A DNA stretch of 64,000 nucleotides from Saccharum officinarum (taxonomy: Eukaryota > Streptophyta > Magnoliopsida > Poales > Poaceae), in the NCBI GenBank assembly GCA_020631735.1, contig CM036209.1, forward strand, positions 624,743 through 688,742, in the 5' to 3' direction. Made by a program: the position numbers and the translations under genes. The notes beneath the pieces are model-generated. The model was not told the DNA's origin. It ran no database searches and worked only from the letters and a program-made list of their open reading frames with translations. Positions 43,140 to 55,500 of the stretch are shown piece by piece; position 1 is the stretch's first letter, and the number at the start of each line of letters is the position of its first letter.

Positions 43140-44400
43140 TAAGACACCAGAGGTGTTGCTCTTCTCTTAACATCCGAAGGAGGTTGTTGATGCGCGGTCG
43201 TGCCCTGTCAAAACACATGAATTACGGTGTTTCCAAATTACCCAGGCACCCAAAATAATAATTGAGTTCACCTTTTCTTGTATCTTTCTGAACCTTTTTC
43301 ACTGCTTTTCTCCACCAATCTGCAAAAGACAATTCATGATAACCTAGAACCGATCTTGTAAGCCCAAAGGTGCAAGAACCTGGAACCAAAAATCTCGAGA
43401 GAATACACATGTGGTGAGCAGATGTTCAATGTCTTCTTCCTCCTGGTCACATAGTGGACACTTGGGCGGATGCGGAAGGCCTCGCTTCGCAAGTCTGTCC
43501 ACTGTCCCACACCGGTTCCAGATGTCGAGCCAAAGAAAAACTTTGCATTTTGATGGAGCCCAGGATTTCCATAGCCGACGTCAATGCTCAAAAGGGATTG
43601 CTCCATTGAAGAAAGCACGATAAGCAGATTTGGATGAGAAATTACCCAAGCCATCTAGTCTCCATATATGCATATTTCATCCTAGGAAAGATGTATATCC
43701 ACTAACATATCGCACAATTGAAAAAACTCGAAAAGCCCTATTAGTGATAGTTCTCCTTGGATATCCACAGGCCAGGATTGGTCATGCAGGGCCTGTGCTA
43801 CTGTGTGTTGTTTACGGGTTTTTCAAGGCACGTTAGCAACCACCAAAGGCGCTAGATCTGCTACAGAGGAGCCCATGAGCCATCTGTCTAACTAAAAAAG
43901 CATGTTATTGCCATCACCCACCTGTGATTCAAGAGCAATAGCAAACAACGCACATGCATTTTGATGGACATGTATGTTAAGCACTTTCCAAGATCGATTT
44001 GGATCCGTTCTCGCAAACCATAGTCATCGGACTTGCAGGGCCCAACTCATGATCTTAAGATTGAGGAATCCTAACCCTCCCAAATCAAGTGAACGCAGGA
44101 CTTTATCCCATGTGACCAAGCAGGACCCACCATTCACTTGTTGCCGCCTTTTCATGTGAATGCTCGACGGATCTTGTCAATTGCATAGATAAACCATTTG
44201 GAAGCGTTGATGGCAATCAATACATAAATAGTCACGACTGAGAGGACATAACGAACCCAAGTGACACGACCAGTCATGTTCATGAGAGACGATTACCAAT
44301 CGGGCAGCTTGTCTTCGACCTTTTCAATCCACAGTAGCAGGTCAACTTTCTTCAATTTGCTATTAGAGATCACAAAAATTTTTGGTTAACTAATTTTTCG
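43140..44400 (-). mobile_element. L1-type LINE fragment, minus strand
   Basis: Broken frames give the C-terminal LINE ORF2 region: WVISHPNLL, WKSWAPSKCKVFLWLDIWNR, VDRLAKRGLPHPPKCPLCDQ, EEEDIEHLLTTCVFSR and SFADWWRKAVKKVQKDTRK. These are the zf-RVT motifs CPLC and HLLTTC. Upstream, about 44160-43960, the frame carries LGGLGFLNLKIMSWALQVRW. Several frameshifts; 5' truncated. Confidence 0.8.
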
Positions 44401-44564
44401 GTTAAATCGGTTCAGTTTGGTTAAAAGAGTAGACTTGTGATATGCACCCGGCATCGCTTTGGCCTTGAAATGGAATGGAGTGGTTTAGTTGAAACACCAA
44501 GGAAACAAAGTGGAGCAGTAAAAGGGTTTTCAACGTCCTAACACGACACCGTGCAGCACGAGTT

Positions 44565-45007
44565 AGGCTATCCGCACTCATGGACCTCTATATTCATCCT
44601 ATATACGTCCTAATCAGCAAGATTCTCTCCTCTATACTCAATTCTCCCGCACCCATCCATCCTCTATATCATCATCTATCAACTCTATTCATTGTGGGAC
44701 TCACTTGTCATTTATCTAAATATATCCATGTGTAATCTAGTTTTGAAGGATTTATTGAGACGAATTTAATGGTGCAATCGGAATTTAATTTGGATTTTTG
44801 GTTTGTGAGTTATAGTATTTTTTTCCTTTGTTTAGCTAGTGGGGTCCGCCACTGTCCACTCTAGAGTAAGCACTGTACCACTCTAAATATAGAATGAGAG
44901 AAAAGATTGAGTATCGTTTTAGAGTAACCAGTATATCAGTTTTACTCTATTCATACTCTAAAGTTTTAGAGTATCCCTTTAGAGTATTTCCTGTGGGTAG
45001 TCTCAGA
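44565..45007. mobile_element. Possible MITE
   Basis: The left end GGCTATCCGCACTCATGG and reverse-complemented right end GAGACTACCCACAGGAAA are similar, and both sides are rich in CTCTA/TAGAG motifs. The target duplication was not established. Confidence 0.4.
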
Positions 45008-45243
45008 GGGACACGTCTGCGGCCCACGTAACAGACGTGACGGCGACACAACACGGTGAGTGTCGACACAGGAGTTGATTAGGTGTTGGTCTAGGTCACT
45101 AAACAGGCTCTTTGTTTATTTCCCACCAAACGGACCCGCACGGCCGGGCCGCCCCTGCCTGCCTCGCGTCCTCCGAACCACGCGGCGACCGCGCCTCCAC
45201 GTCACGTGCGCCGCCGCCCGCCGGAGCGGACCGCCGACGCCCG
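45008..45243 (+). promoter_or_regulatory. Upstream region of sirtuin gene
   Basis: A GC-rich, CpG-rich stretch before the ATG, as usual for grass 5' UTRs. No TATA box was recognised. Confidence 0.3.
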
Positions 45244-48200
45244 ATGGCGGCTGCCCCTGCGGCGCACGCCTACCGCGCTTCGGCTTCGGTAACTACTCGC
45301 CCTCTCCATTCTGCCTCTGCGATGTGCAGCTCCGTTCCCCCTCCCTTCTTCTTCCTCCTCTTCTCAAAGCACGCCTCAATCAAAATTCTAAGGCGTGTGA
45401 AGAATTCGTGTCTGAGGGTGCTCGCTCATCAGTCAAAAAAAAACCCCAAGATTTGGGCATGGTTGTTCAGTGCATCGTGGAGTATAGCAATTTAGGTAGT
45501 CTCAGCTGAGGCCTGACGGAACTTGGCGGATAGGAATGGGGAAGACGACTGTCGTGCTGTTTTTGGGTGGACGTCCTTCATCAAAACTGAGCTGCAATTT
45601 CTTAGCTTGATTATAGCGCCAAGGTTTTTAACCTGGCATTGCCATGGGTTAGTGCGTGATCATACTTGTCCCAAATGGAGAGTGTTTAACAGGCCCGAAT
45701 GGCCTTTCTCTGAGATGCAGCTTTAAACCATTTGGTTCAGTGAGTTGCCAGTTGGCGCTGCAAATTCCATGAACAGATACAACTGAGATGATATTAGACA
45801 CTGGAACAAGAATCCAAAGTCAAAGTATGCAAGAGTGAAAGACTATGTGGCACTTCACTCTGACATGCTCAGCTGTGACAATAAGACTGTACCAGTGTAC
45901 CGTAGTGTGGAACAAAGATTGGCCTAGAATAACCCCACTTTTTTTTGCATACTGTTGTAATTGAATTCTCTCAGAACACTTTTAGGTTGCAATTACGTTT
46001 GTGGGTTATGAGTATAAATTTCTTTAACTGAATAGGTTGAGGCTTTTATGCAACCGACTTACACATGTAATGGGACTCAGATAATTGCAGGCCTAACCGG
46101 TGCTCTGCGGGTGGTGTCTAGAAGTAAGTTGCTTGAGAGGAATCTTTTTATAGTGTTTTATTAACCAGTTCTTGCTTTTGTCATAACACTTGAAATTGGT
46201 TTTGTTTAGGGTCATATGCGCATTTCTGCAACTTCCAAGCATCAGGAAACAATGCGCTTCTTTACAGAAGGGGAAATCCTCTCTCCTTGAGATACTCTTT
46301 TTGCTCCTTGAAAGCAAGAAATAACCATTCATCAGCCGTTGCACCTGAGGACTACTGTGAAACTTACATCCAGTTTTTGAGAGATAAACGGATAGTTCCG
46401 GATTCAGATCCTCCAAGCTCTAAAGATGTGGACCTATTGTATCAATTTATTGATAAGAGGTGAGAGTGTGAGACCCTCTATTTGAACGAATTTGTCATTT
46501 TTCTGAGCTGTAGTTGAAGTGAAATGGACTTCACTGCCTTTTTTTCTTTCAGTAAAAGGCTCATGGTAGTAACTGGAGCAGGAATGAGCACTGAATCTGG
46601 GATTCCTGATTACAGAAGGTATGTGCATCGCTGTATCTGTCATGAAACTGTATTGTCAGCCTTACCATTACTGTCAGTATTCTGAAATGTAGAATTCTTA
46701 TTTTATGGCAGTCCTAATGGTGCATACAGTACGGGTTTTAAACCACTCACTCATCAGGTGTGCCCAGCATCGCTTGTCCAATGATGTCTCTTGGTGTTTT
46801 TGATACATATTTGCACAGATTTCTTTCATTATGGTGCTATTTTTAAAAGGGGCACTGACATCTTTTACAAAGTTCTTTGAATTATCAGACCTGATTTTTG
46901 AAATTTGCATCCTAAAGATAACAAGATTATGATTCTGTGTTTTTTTTGTATCCATTACCTTTATGTGTGAGGACTCCTAAAAAGAGGCTACTTGTGTTAC
47001 GATCAGCTATTTTTCTCGAACACGCAAGAGAGCTGCGCGTCATTTCATTAAAGATAGATAAAAAACTGTCCGAGTACATGCCGAACTCCATGGCTTCATT
47101 ACTTCCACGGCTTGGTTACAATCAGCTGTAATGCATAACAAGTTAACCCTGCTCTCTTCACCTTTGTTCAGCTGTATAACTATCTGGAGTAATGACTCCA
47201 AGCTAAAAAATGATATTTGATTCTTGAGCAAATAATTTACCTACAGGAATCATTCAATAGCATGCCCATCAATGATGTTTGGTCAATGTAGGCCTCATCA
47301 TTTTTCTGCTTTGCTCTGTTACTGTAAGTTGTTCTGTGACTTGTGGCATTCTTTTATAATACCTTATGATTTTTGCAAATTCGGTTTTGGTTATTACTGA
47401 TTAGTTGAACCAACTTTAGTTATGAAATCATTCTTGCGTTCACCAATTCACTCTTTCATTATCTTGTTTGTGGTTACTTACCACTTGGACAACATAGGAG
47501 TTTGTTCGCTCTATTCGAGCCCGGAGGCGCTACTGGGCTAGGAGCTATGCTGGATGGAGAAGGTTTAGGAGAGCACAACCAAATGCAGCCCATTATGCTC
47601 TTGCGTCTCTAGAAAGGATTGGTCGTGTCCACTCAATGGTTACCCAAAATGTGGATAGGTAATGAGCTGGGCCTGTGTTTGTTAATAGGTAACAGAAGTG
47701 TATTTTTCACCTTCACTTGTTGCACATGTAACTTAGGCTGCATCATCGTGCTGGGAGTAATCCACTTGAGCTGCATGGGAGTGTATATGACGTTATTTGT
47801 TTAGAATGTGGTACATCCATCAGCCGAGAATCATTCCAGGAGGAAGTGAAGAACCTAAACCCAAAGGTTTGCTGTCTATTTGATACCAATTATATTTCTC
47901 ATTTATATTGTGTTTGTCCGACGTGAACCCTTTGAAGAATGTATCTGTCACACAACTAAGTTAAAGTGATTTTTTTCACGTCCCTTTGAAGTTGTTGACT
48001 TATCGTATAATTTGGTATTTGTTGCCTTTGCTTTTTGAATCATTCAGACATGGTTCTAGGAGTGGAGGATAGGTAAGGGCAACCTGGGCCATGGGCACCC
48101 CTAGGCCCTAGGTTTGTCATTTTTCTTAATAAACATACAATAATCTATGGCTAAATTAGTTCATGCATAGTGGCCCTCCTGATTTATTGATGTAACCCCT

Positions 48201-49524
48201 TAGGATGTTGTTCAAGCTCCACCACTGCATGGTTCATCAGTTATGATCATTTAGTCAGCTTCTACATTAGACGTTAATGTTATCGGTAGAGCAATACATT
48301 TTTCTGTAGATGATTGCTACCACATGCTACTCAAATTTTAAAGTGACGTAATGCTTGTTCTTTTCCAGATTTGAACCGATCATTCTGTAGCCCCTGACAA
48401 CTGATGATTACTGTTGTTTCTGCAGTGGGCTCAAGCTATCGATAGTTTGGAAGTAGGGCAACCAGGTTCAGACAAAAGTTTTGGAATGCAGGAACGACCT
48501 GATGGTGATGTTGAGATTGATGAGAAGTTTTGGGAGCAAGATTTTGAAATTCCTAGCTGCCATCAATGTGGTGGAGTGCTAAAGCCTGATGTGAGATTCT
48601 TTTCACCCTGATACTTGTAGGATTAATTTTTCTTGATGTATATAAGTATGCTCAGTTGCAGTTTTGAATTATTAGAAGAATTATTCTAAACCACATCTAG
48701 CCATCTGGGTTTAGTGGGGTTTTTTAGCTAATCTGCACCCGACAGGGGTGGGGTTTTAATCCCCACCTTACGCTTCTATTGTTTTGAATTAGCAACATTA
48801 ATTTATTTAACATCCTATATATCTCTTTAATCCTTAGTAATCTGTCTAGCAATGACTAGAACTGGGATGTAAATTGTCAATATGTTATTCCATTTCCTGG
48901 CATTCTTTCACAGGCTATGTGATGTTACTAAAGCCGTACGAATATCATAACTGGAAGTTTTGTTTAACTTGTTATTTCTGATGTTTGAAGGTTGTGATGT
49001 TTGGTGATAATGTTCCTCAAGAGAGAGCTGGAAGCGCTAAGGAGGCTGCAAGAGCCTGCGATGCACTTCTAGTGGTTGGTTCAGCACTAATGACAATGTC
49101 TGCTTTTCGGTTGGCAAGGTATCATTAGAAATATATAATAATATTTGACACTCTCTTTTGTACTACATGATCAAGAGCTAGTCATGAAATCTGTTTTAAG
49201 ATTTTTTTTCCCTTTCTCGGCAAAGTCTCTCAAATTGGATTAAATTATATCCGGTTGATGATTATTAATCCGAATTTAGGCTGGCACACGAAGCAAATGC
49301 TCCGATAGCTGCAGTTACCATCGGGGAGACCAGGGCTGATAGCATTTTATCACTGAAAATCAATGCGAGATGTGGGGAGGTTAGTGCCTCTTACTTGGAG
49401 CTTGATACACTTGTACTGCAGCATGTGACCAAGTGTTTTCTGTTTTACTTTGTTGCAACATTTTGTTCAGATATTACCCAGAATACTTCAGATGGGAAGT
49501 CTGGTGGTACCAAACGTAAGCTGA
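45244..49524 (+). CDS. SRT2: SRT2-type NAD-dependent sirtuin deacylase, 11 exons
   Basis: Exons: 45244-45288, 46081-46123, 46210-46459, 46553-46618, 46712-46757, 47498-47658, 47737-47866, 48426-48590, 48991-49118, 49280-49379, 49471-49524. All junctions follow GT-AG, phases agree, and the sum is 1188 nt (395 aa plus stop). Sirtuins remove acyl groups from lysine using NAD+. Motifs are [17 protein letters not shown] (NAD binding), [13 protein letters not shown], catalytic His in ELHGS, zinc cysteines CLEC and [25 protein letters not shown] and IGETRAD. The order matches plant SRT2, related to mitochondrial SIRT4. The N-terminus is Ala/Arg-rich, consistent with organelle targeting. Exon 1 and the exon 2 acceptor (ACTCAG) are the least certain: the nearby TTGCAG would leave a stop in frame. 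Confidence 0.92.
46990..47140. repeat. Repeat fragment in sirtuin intron 5
   Basis: tttctcgaacacgcaagaga-ctgcgcgtcatt-tcattaa recurs as tcctcgaacacgcaggaga-ctgcgtatcatt-atattaa at 54600-54640 in the DRP5B gene. Similar sequence is found at grass LINE ends; classification is uncertain. Confidence 0.45.
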
Positions 49525-50056
49525 GCATGGCTTTCAAAGTGTCAAGTCAGCCTACCATGGCCCATAATTAATCTTTGGAGTTTGGAGGACTCAGTTAGCG
49601 GTGAAAAATATAAGAAGAAACATGTACATGTACAATTAGTTATAGATAATTCAACATGTCATTGGAAGGCAAAGGTCAATGGCCTTCTGGATGTTATATC
49701 CAAATTGTTAATAGGGGATAACTAGTGATTCCTGCAGCCGATGATAATTTTCTGTAACATATACTATATTGCAAAGTTGTTAGATCAAATGTGAGGATGA
49801 TGTTTAATGTTCAATGGGGAGCCATAACTCGCCCTGTCTTGTGTCAATTTTTTAGTTATGAGTACTAATTTTACTCGGTGCAGGCGTGACAGGCTCCAGC
49901 GCTGAAGCTTATGCTGATGAAGAAACGAGCGCGGGAAAATTCGGTATGAGGGTAAAGAACAAGTGGGCCGTGTGCGGTGTTAGCTGGCGCGTGCGTGTTC
50001 GGGCCTGCTGCATACCGAATGGTGTGTGTTTAAAGAGTCGAGAGAAGTAAATAGTA
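49525..50056 (+). other. 3' flank of sirtuin gene
   Basis: Presumed 3' UTR and spacer; no poly(A) signal stands out. A GC-richer stretch at 49885-50000 holds no supported gene. Confidence 0.4.
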
Positions 50057-50310
50057 CTCCCTCTGTCAAAAAAAAATCATTCTCGCTTCTCAAAAAGTCA
50101 GCAACTTTTAACTTTGAGCAAATATATTTAACAAAATATTAATATTTATGGTACATAATTAGTATCATTAGGTAGATCGTTGAATATACTTTTATAATTA
50201 ACTTATTTGGAGATATAAATGTTGCACATATTTTCTACAAACCTAGTCAAAGTTGAGAAAGTTTGACCAGCACGATTCCCATAGCGACTCTATTTTTGAG
50301 ACGGAGGGAG
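50057..50310. mobile_element. Stowaway-like MITE
   Basis: 254 bp starting CTCCCTCTGTC and ending GACGGAGGGAG, flanked by TA at 50055-50056 and 50311-50312. Confidence 0.85.
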
Positions 50311-50532
50311 TAGTAGATAGAGAACATAAAATCTTTTAGAGTTTACCCTTTTCTGTTTTCTCAATCCATACTTACCAAAAAATTATCTAAAAGCCTATCA
50401 AAAAAAGAAAATTATCTAAAAGCCTATAAAAAAGGAAAATTATCTAAAAGTCCCACAAAAAATACCTCGTTCATCCTGTGATTTGCTCATGTATTTGTAG
50501 ATGGGGACCAACTTTTGGGGGTTGTCCAGTAA

Positions 50533-50770
50533 GGCCTTATTTAGATGCCTTCCAAATTCTAAATTTTTACACTCTCTCTGTCACATCGGATCTTTGAACA
50601 CTTGCATAGAGCATTATATATAGATAAAAAAATAACTAATTGCACAGTTTGGTTGTAAATCACGAGACGAATCTTTTAAGTCAAATTAGTCTATGATTGG
50701 ACACTAATTGCCAAATATAAACGAAAGTGCTACATTAGCCAAATTCTATTTTTTTCATCTAAACACCCCC
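50533..50770. mobile_element. Tourist-like MITE
   Basis: 238 bp from GGCCTTATTTAGATGCC to CATCTAAACACCCCC, flanked by TAA at 50530-50532 and 50771-50773. It shares AAATCACGAGACGAATCTTT with 21854-22092 and a related block at 52240-52280. Confidence 0.8.
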
Positions 50771-50773
50771 TAA

Positions 50774-52165
50774 ATAGATAAACTTTTACTGATTTTACTA
50801 GTATGAGTCTGCTACTGGAGCTTCAGGAAACACCAAACATGGTTTTTGGTAATTTTGTAGCCAAAATGGAACATAAATTCTATTTTAAGATAACACAAAA
50901 GTAAGTGTTACTATTATGTTGCCAAGGTGAAAGGAATGCCATGAGAGCACCTATTTTTAAGACAACAAATACTCATTATTCTTTTGTGCAAGATGCAATT
51001 GGGTTTATAATTAAGATTCTTTAAGAAAAAATAGGTTCTAATCTTTGCCAAGTACGATGGACATTACATTATTTTTTTTGTAAGAAATGGGATAAGCTAT
51101 ATGTGTGGCAATAGAGTGTTTCAACGCCCTTTTGACACCCAAATTTTCACTTTACCGTCTCTTCGGCTCTGCAACTTATATGATGTTCTTTGGCTCATTC
51201 ACCTATAGCAGAAGCGTATTACATAAGTATCTTCCTCATGTGACTAATAACAACATACAAGTACATTCCATATGCGATCATGTTAACTTAATTGATATGT
51301 GCCTAAATTATAATTATTAAAATGTATTTTAATTCCAAGGTTCTAAATGCGACCTTAGTTATCTTGTTAAGCCTAGTTGTGCTCCATGAGGGATTTTAGA
51401 GCGAGTTGTGGTTAAAGTCATGAGGTGGTAGGGAACGACTTTGGATATGCTTTGATCGAGTTGGCTCAATGTTGCATCATTAGTCTTAACTAACGTCGTC
51501 TCCAACACGACATCGTGGCTAGTGGTTTCAGGCTCCACATTTGCTCGACGCCCATGTTAAGTTGAATGGAGGCTTTGCAAAGTGTCAGGTTAGCTTACAG
51601 AGGTGTCGACTACTTTATGTGACAAAAAGTTGGAGCACTCAATAGGGCGCGCGATGGATGCTTGTAGCGAGAACAAAAAGGCACAGATACACCCGACAAT
51701 TCGCGTGCTATAACAACGATATCTGCTGCAGAGACAAAAATCGAGATGACATGCAAAAGTAGTCTGTGTTAGGAAAAAAAGTTGTCTCCTGTCTTTTTTG
51801 TAATCTACGTGATCTTTCACTTTTGTTTGAAGCTAACATCCTTATTAATCTGCATAGGTGAAGTCTAAGTAGTCATATATATGTCGTTAGTTCGATCGGT
51901 CTTTCTACCGAAGTTGTTGGGTGCAGTAGTATACCGAACTTCCAGTTGTGTGGTTCTTACATCTTAGGCTCCATTTGCACCTCAAAAAATAGGCCATCAT
52001 TTGTTTTTTTATTTTTTCTACGTAATAAAACTTGTAACAGAAATTTTGCGGTTTTTTCAAAAAATAAAACTGTTAAGCCCTTAAAGCATAAAGTGAGTCT
52101 GGTGGAACAAGGAAGGTCTCTGTTGTTCAAAAGAAAACAGTTCTCAGAATTTTGTAAAATTTTTT
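50774..52165. other. Intergenic, no gene recognised
   Basis: AT-rich; only short frames without domains. Confidence 0.5.
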
Positions 52166-52345
52166 AGGATTCCTCGTCACATCGAATCTTTGGACGTATG
52201 CATGAAGCATTAAATATAGATAAAAAAACAAAACTAATTACACAGTTTAGACAAAATTCACGAGATGAATCTTTTAAGTCTAATTAAATCATGATTAGAC
52301 ACTGATTGACAAATAACAACGAAAAATACTACAGTACCATCTTCA
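52166..52345. mobile_element. Partial Tourist-like MITE
   Basis: The interior (cacatcgaatctttggac to acgaaaaatactacagta) matches the elements at 50533 and 21854, but neither terminus is intact. Confidence 0.6.
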
Positions 52346-52379
52346 AAAAAAAAATTCACGAACTAACCCAGGCAAAAGA

Positions 52380-52549
52380 TGGAAAGTGCAAAACCAAATG
52401 TAGTGACTAGTGAAGCGCTGAGCATCTCGTTCGTCAAGCAGTCAAAGCTGAAAGAGAGGGAGGAAAAAAAAACAACAAAGAGATAACGCGCGGGCGCGGC
52501 GCACGGGCAGTGCTTGAAAGCAGCCCCACTTCTCCACCCACTGCCCCCA
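52380..52549 (+). promoter_or_regulatory. 5' leader of DRP5B
   Basis: A purine-rich gagagggaggaaaaaaaaac tract at 52453-52473 and a GC-rich run lead to the ATG, consistent with a 5' UTR. No TATA box was identified. Confidence 0.3.
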
Positions 52550-55500
52550 ATGGCGACGCCGCTCCCACCGGAGGCGGAGGCGGGGGAGGCGCGGGAGCTC
52601 CTCTACGAGGCGTACAACGAGCTGCAGGCGCTGGCGTCCGAGCTGGGCGGCGCGGCGGTGGCGCCGGCTGTCGTGGTCGTCGGCCACCAGACCGACGGCA
52701 AGAGCGCACTGGTCGAGGCGCTCATGGGCTTCCAGTTCAACCACGTCGGCGGCGGCACCAAGACGCGCCGCCCCGTCGCGCTCCACCTCCGCTTCAACCC
52801 GCGCTGCGACGAGCCCCAGTGCCGCCTCCTCTCTGCAGCCGGTGACGCCGACGAACATGATGGAGCCGGGGTTGCCGCGCGCCCCATGCCGCTCGCCGAC
52901 ATCCAGGTGCGTACGCTCCGTGACGCCGCGCGCAACTGCTTGTGGAAATGCCGCTACCTTGTTTGTGCTCCGTCTGCTATCTGTACACTACAACGCACCC
53001 CTTGTGTTTGTGTAATTGCCTGTGTCCTGTGCCGGAAGGAGGACCTGGGGTGCTGCAGATGGGATTTGCCATTACGAAGATAAGCAGACGAAGAGCATTT
53101 TAAGGAGAAGGGATGCATGGGATATTCGTAATGCGCCTTGTATATTTATGTGATTGCTCTATGTATTTTCCTACATGACATTGGAGAAGCTATTTGGTAG
53201 CTAACTCATCTTTTTATGTTGAAAGTTCGACCAGCATCCAATAGCTAACTTCGTGGTTCTGTATAGAACAATAGATTATACTGTTTATGAACTTTTAGGT
53301 TAGTTTGCTAGAAAAAGGAGGCATATAGGACAATTGCTACCATGCACCATCTTGATATATGGAACCATTTGACTGTTCATAATGTTTGAATATGAAGCTT
53401 TTGACTGCTTGATCAACTAGGAAATTGTTTCTCCATTTTGTTATATTATCAAATTGTAGTGTGGAGAAGGTTGGATCATTGTTGCATTAAATGATTTCTT
53501 ATTCTGATTTACCCAAACTTTTGTTGCATGAGGACATTATTTTGTAAACTCTGCTCAACTACTCTCAGGCATATATTGAAGCTGAAAACTTGAGGTTGGA
53601 AAATGATCCATGCCAATTTTCAGAGAAGGAGATCATAATAAAGGTAGAATACAAGCATTCCCCCAATCTCACCATTATTGATACTCCAGGCCTCATCCTT
53701 CCAGCTCCAGGCCGTAAAAACAGAGTTTTGCAGGTATTTTGTTTGTTTGTCTCTATTAGTTTACAGCAGCCATTTTTACCTTTTTAGGTGCATTTGATTC
53801 CACACTTAAACTGCTCCAACCTTGGCAATCTTGTGACATGCAGAGCCAGGCTTCTGCTGTTGAGAGGCTTGTTCGTGCTAAAATCCAGCATAAAGAGACC
53901 ATTATACTGTGCCTTGAAGATTGTAGTGATTGGAGTAATGCAACTACACGGAGAGTAGTGATGCAGGTTGGTTTTGAAGTAATCTTTTTTATATGTGCCT
54001 AATTCCTCTAAGACTAACATTTGCATGATTTTCCACCAGTTATAGTCATAACTTATTGGGTTGTCAATTGTCATACATAATCGAAAGACAAAATAACTTT
54101 CTGGACTTCTAGGCCTTCAACCAGAGCTTGACCTCGCACAGCCCTTCTGCAACTGATAAAATGTTTCCACTAAACAGAGTATTTCTTTTTTCCTTTTGGT
54201 ACTGCAGGTCGATCCTGATCTCGCCAGGACTGTTCTAGTCTCCACAAAACTGGACACTAAAATACCACAATTTGCTCGCCCCTCTGATGTTGAAGTGTTT
54301 CTTCACCCACCACCATGTGTGCTAGATGTTTCCTTATTGGGAGATTCTCCCTTTTTCACATCAGTACCTTCTGGTAGAGTTGGTTCTTGCCATGAAGCTG
54401 TGTTCAGATCAAATGAAGAGTTTAAGAAGGTATAGCCAGTACTGTCTAAATTCTTTAGAGCTTTGTGCTTCCTCCTGTGAAGTGTCAAATTATATATTGT
54501 ATAAACATGCTTGAACTCTAGCATTAAGCAGACTCTGAATTTTATCCTTCTGTGCCAACAAAGCAACTGGCCATCTGGTTTCATTATGTACCTTTTTTTT
54601 CCTCGAACACGCAGGAGACTGCGTATCATTATATTAAGAAGAGTGTTTCATTATGTACCTGACAGAGCAGTCTGGTTAAACTAGAGCGAACGTATAACTC
54701 AGTATGATGTACAATCCCTTACAAGAGGACTACAACTAACTGAAAACCTGTAGTTTTTAATAGCTTTTTAGGGACTCAAGTTTATACATGGAAGCCACAG
54801 GATCCCTCATTTTCATTTTGTAAGGTTTACACACAACATAAGATTCAAACTTGTTAATCTTTGATTAGCACTTAATCTAATAATTTGTAGATTAGACCAT
54901 ACAAATTTGATATCATAGGATTTATATTTGAAAACACTTCTGTAAACCATAATGTCAAATTCATATTTACGAACATTACAATATATGAGTATTAATGGTG
55001 AAAATGTACTATTTCTTTTCTTCTTGATAAAATGATACACAGCTTTGCTGCATTTGAGAAAAAAAATATAATGGTCAAAATGTGACATTGGTGACCACAT
55101 GGGATCATACCATGCCTTACAAAAAAAATAAAAGGAGGGAGTACTTTCTGTGCTTTTTTAACTACATATTGATTTTTGACTCAAATATAAAAGACATGCT
55201 TGCTTTGACTTTTGAAGCTTCTCAGACTCCACTTCGTGGTGCCACTCCAAGAGTATGTGCGGATGTGCCTATATTTCTATCCATTTCTGTAGGGTAAAGA
55301 CTACTCTAGGAATAACCTGTGACTAACAGATAGGTTTGTACTTCCTGTGGGGGTTAAGAATGTAATCGACAACACTTCTATTATGTCTGTGAAATGTGTG
55401 CTGCTATTGGATTTACAACTGATATTTGTAGGATCAAATGACATGTTGTACCCCTTTCATGTATGCTGCCTTTTTTAACAACACAATCTACAAAAAGGAA

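Noticed and set aside
45060..45509. Long frame before the sirtuin that could extend its N-terminus
   Set aside because: It begins at a GTG, not an ATG, and the in-frame ATG at 45244 with acceptor ACTCAG at 46075-46080 gives a consistent reading without it.
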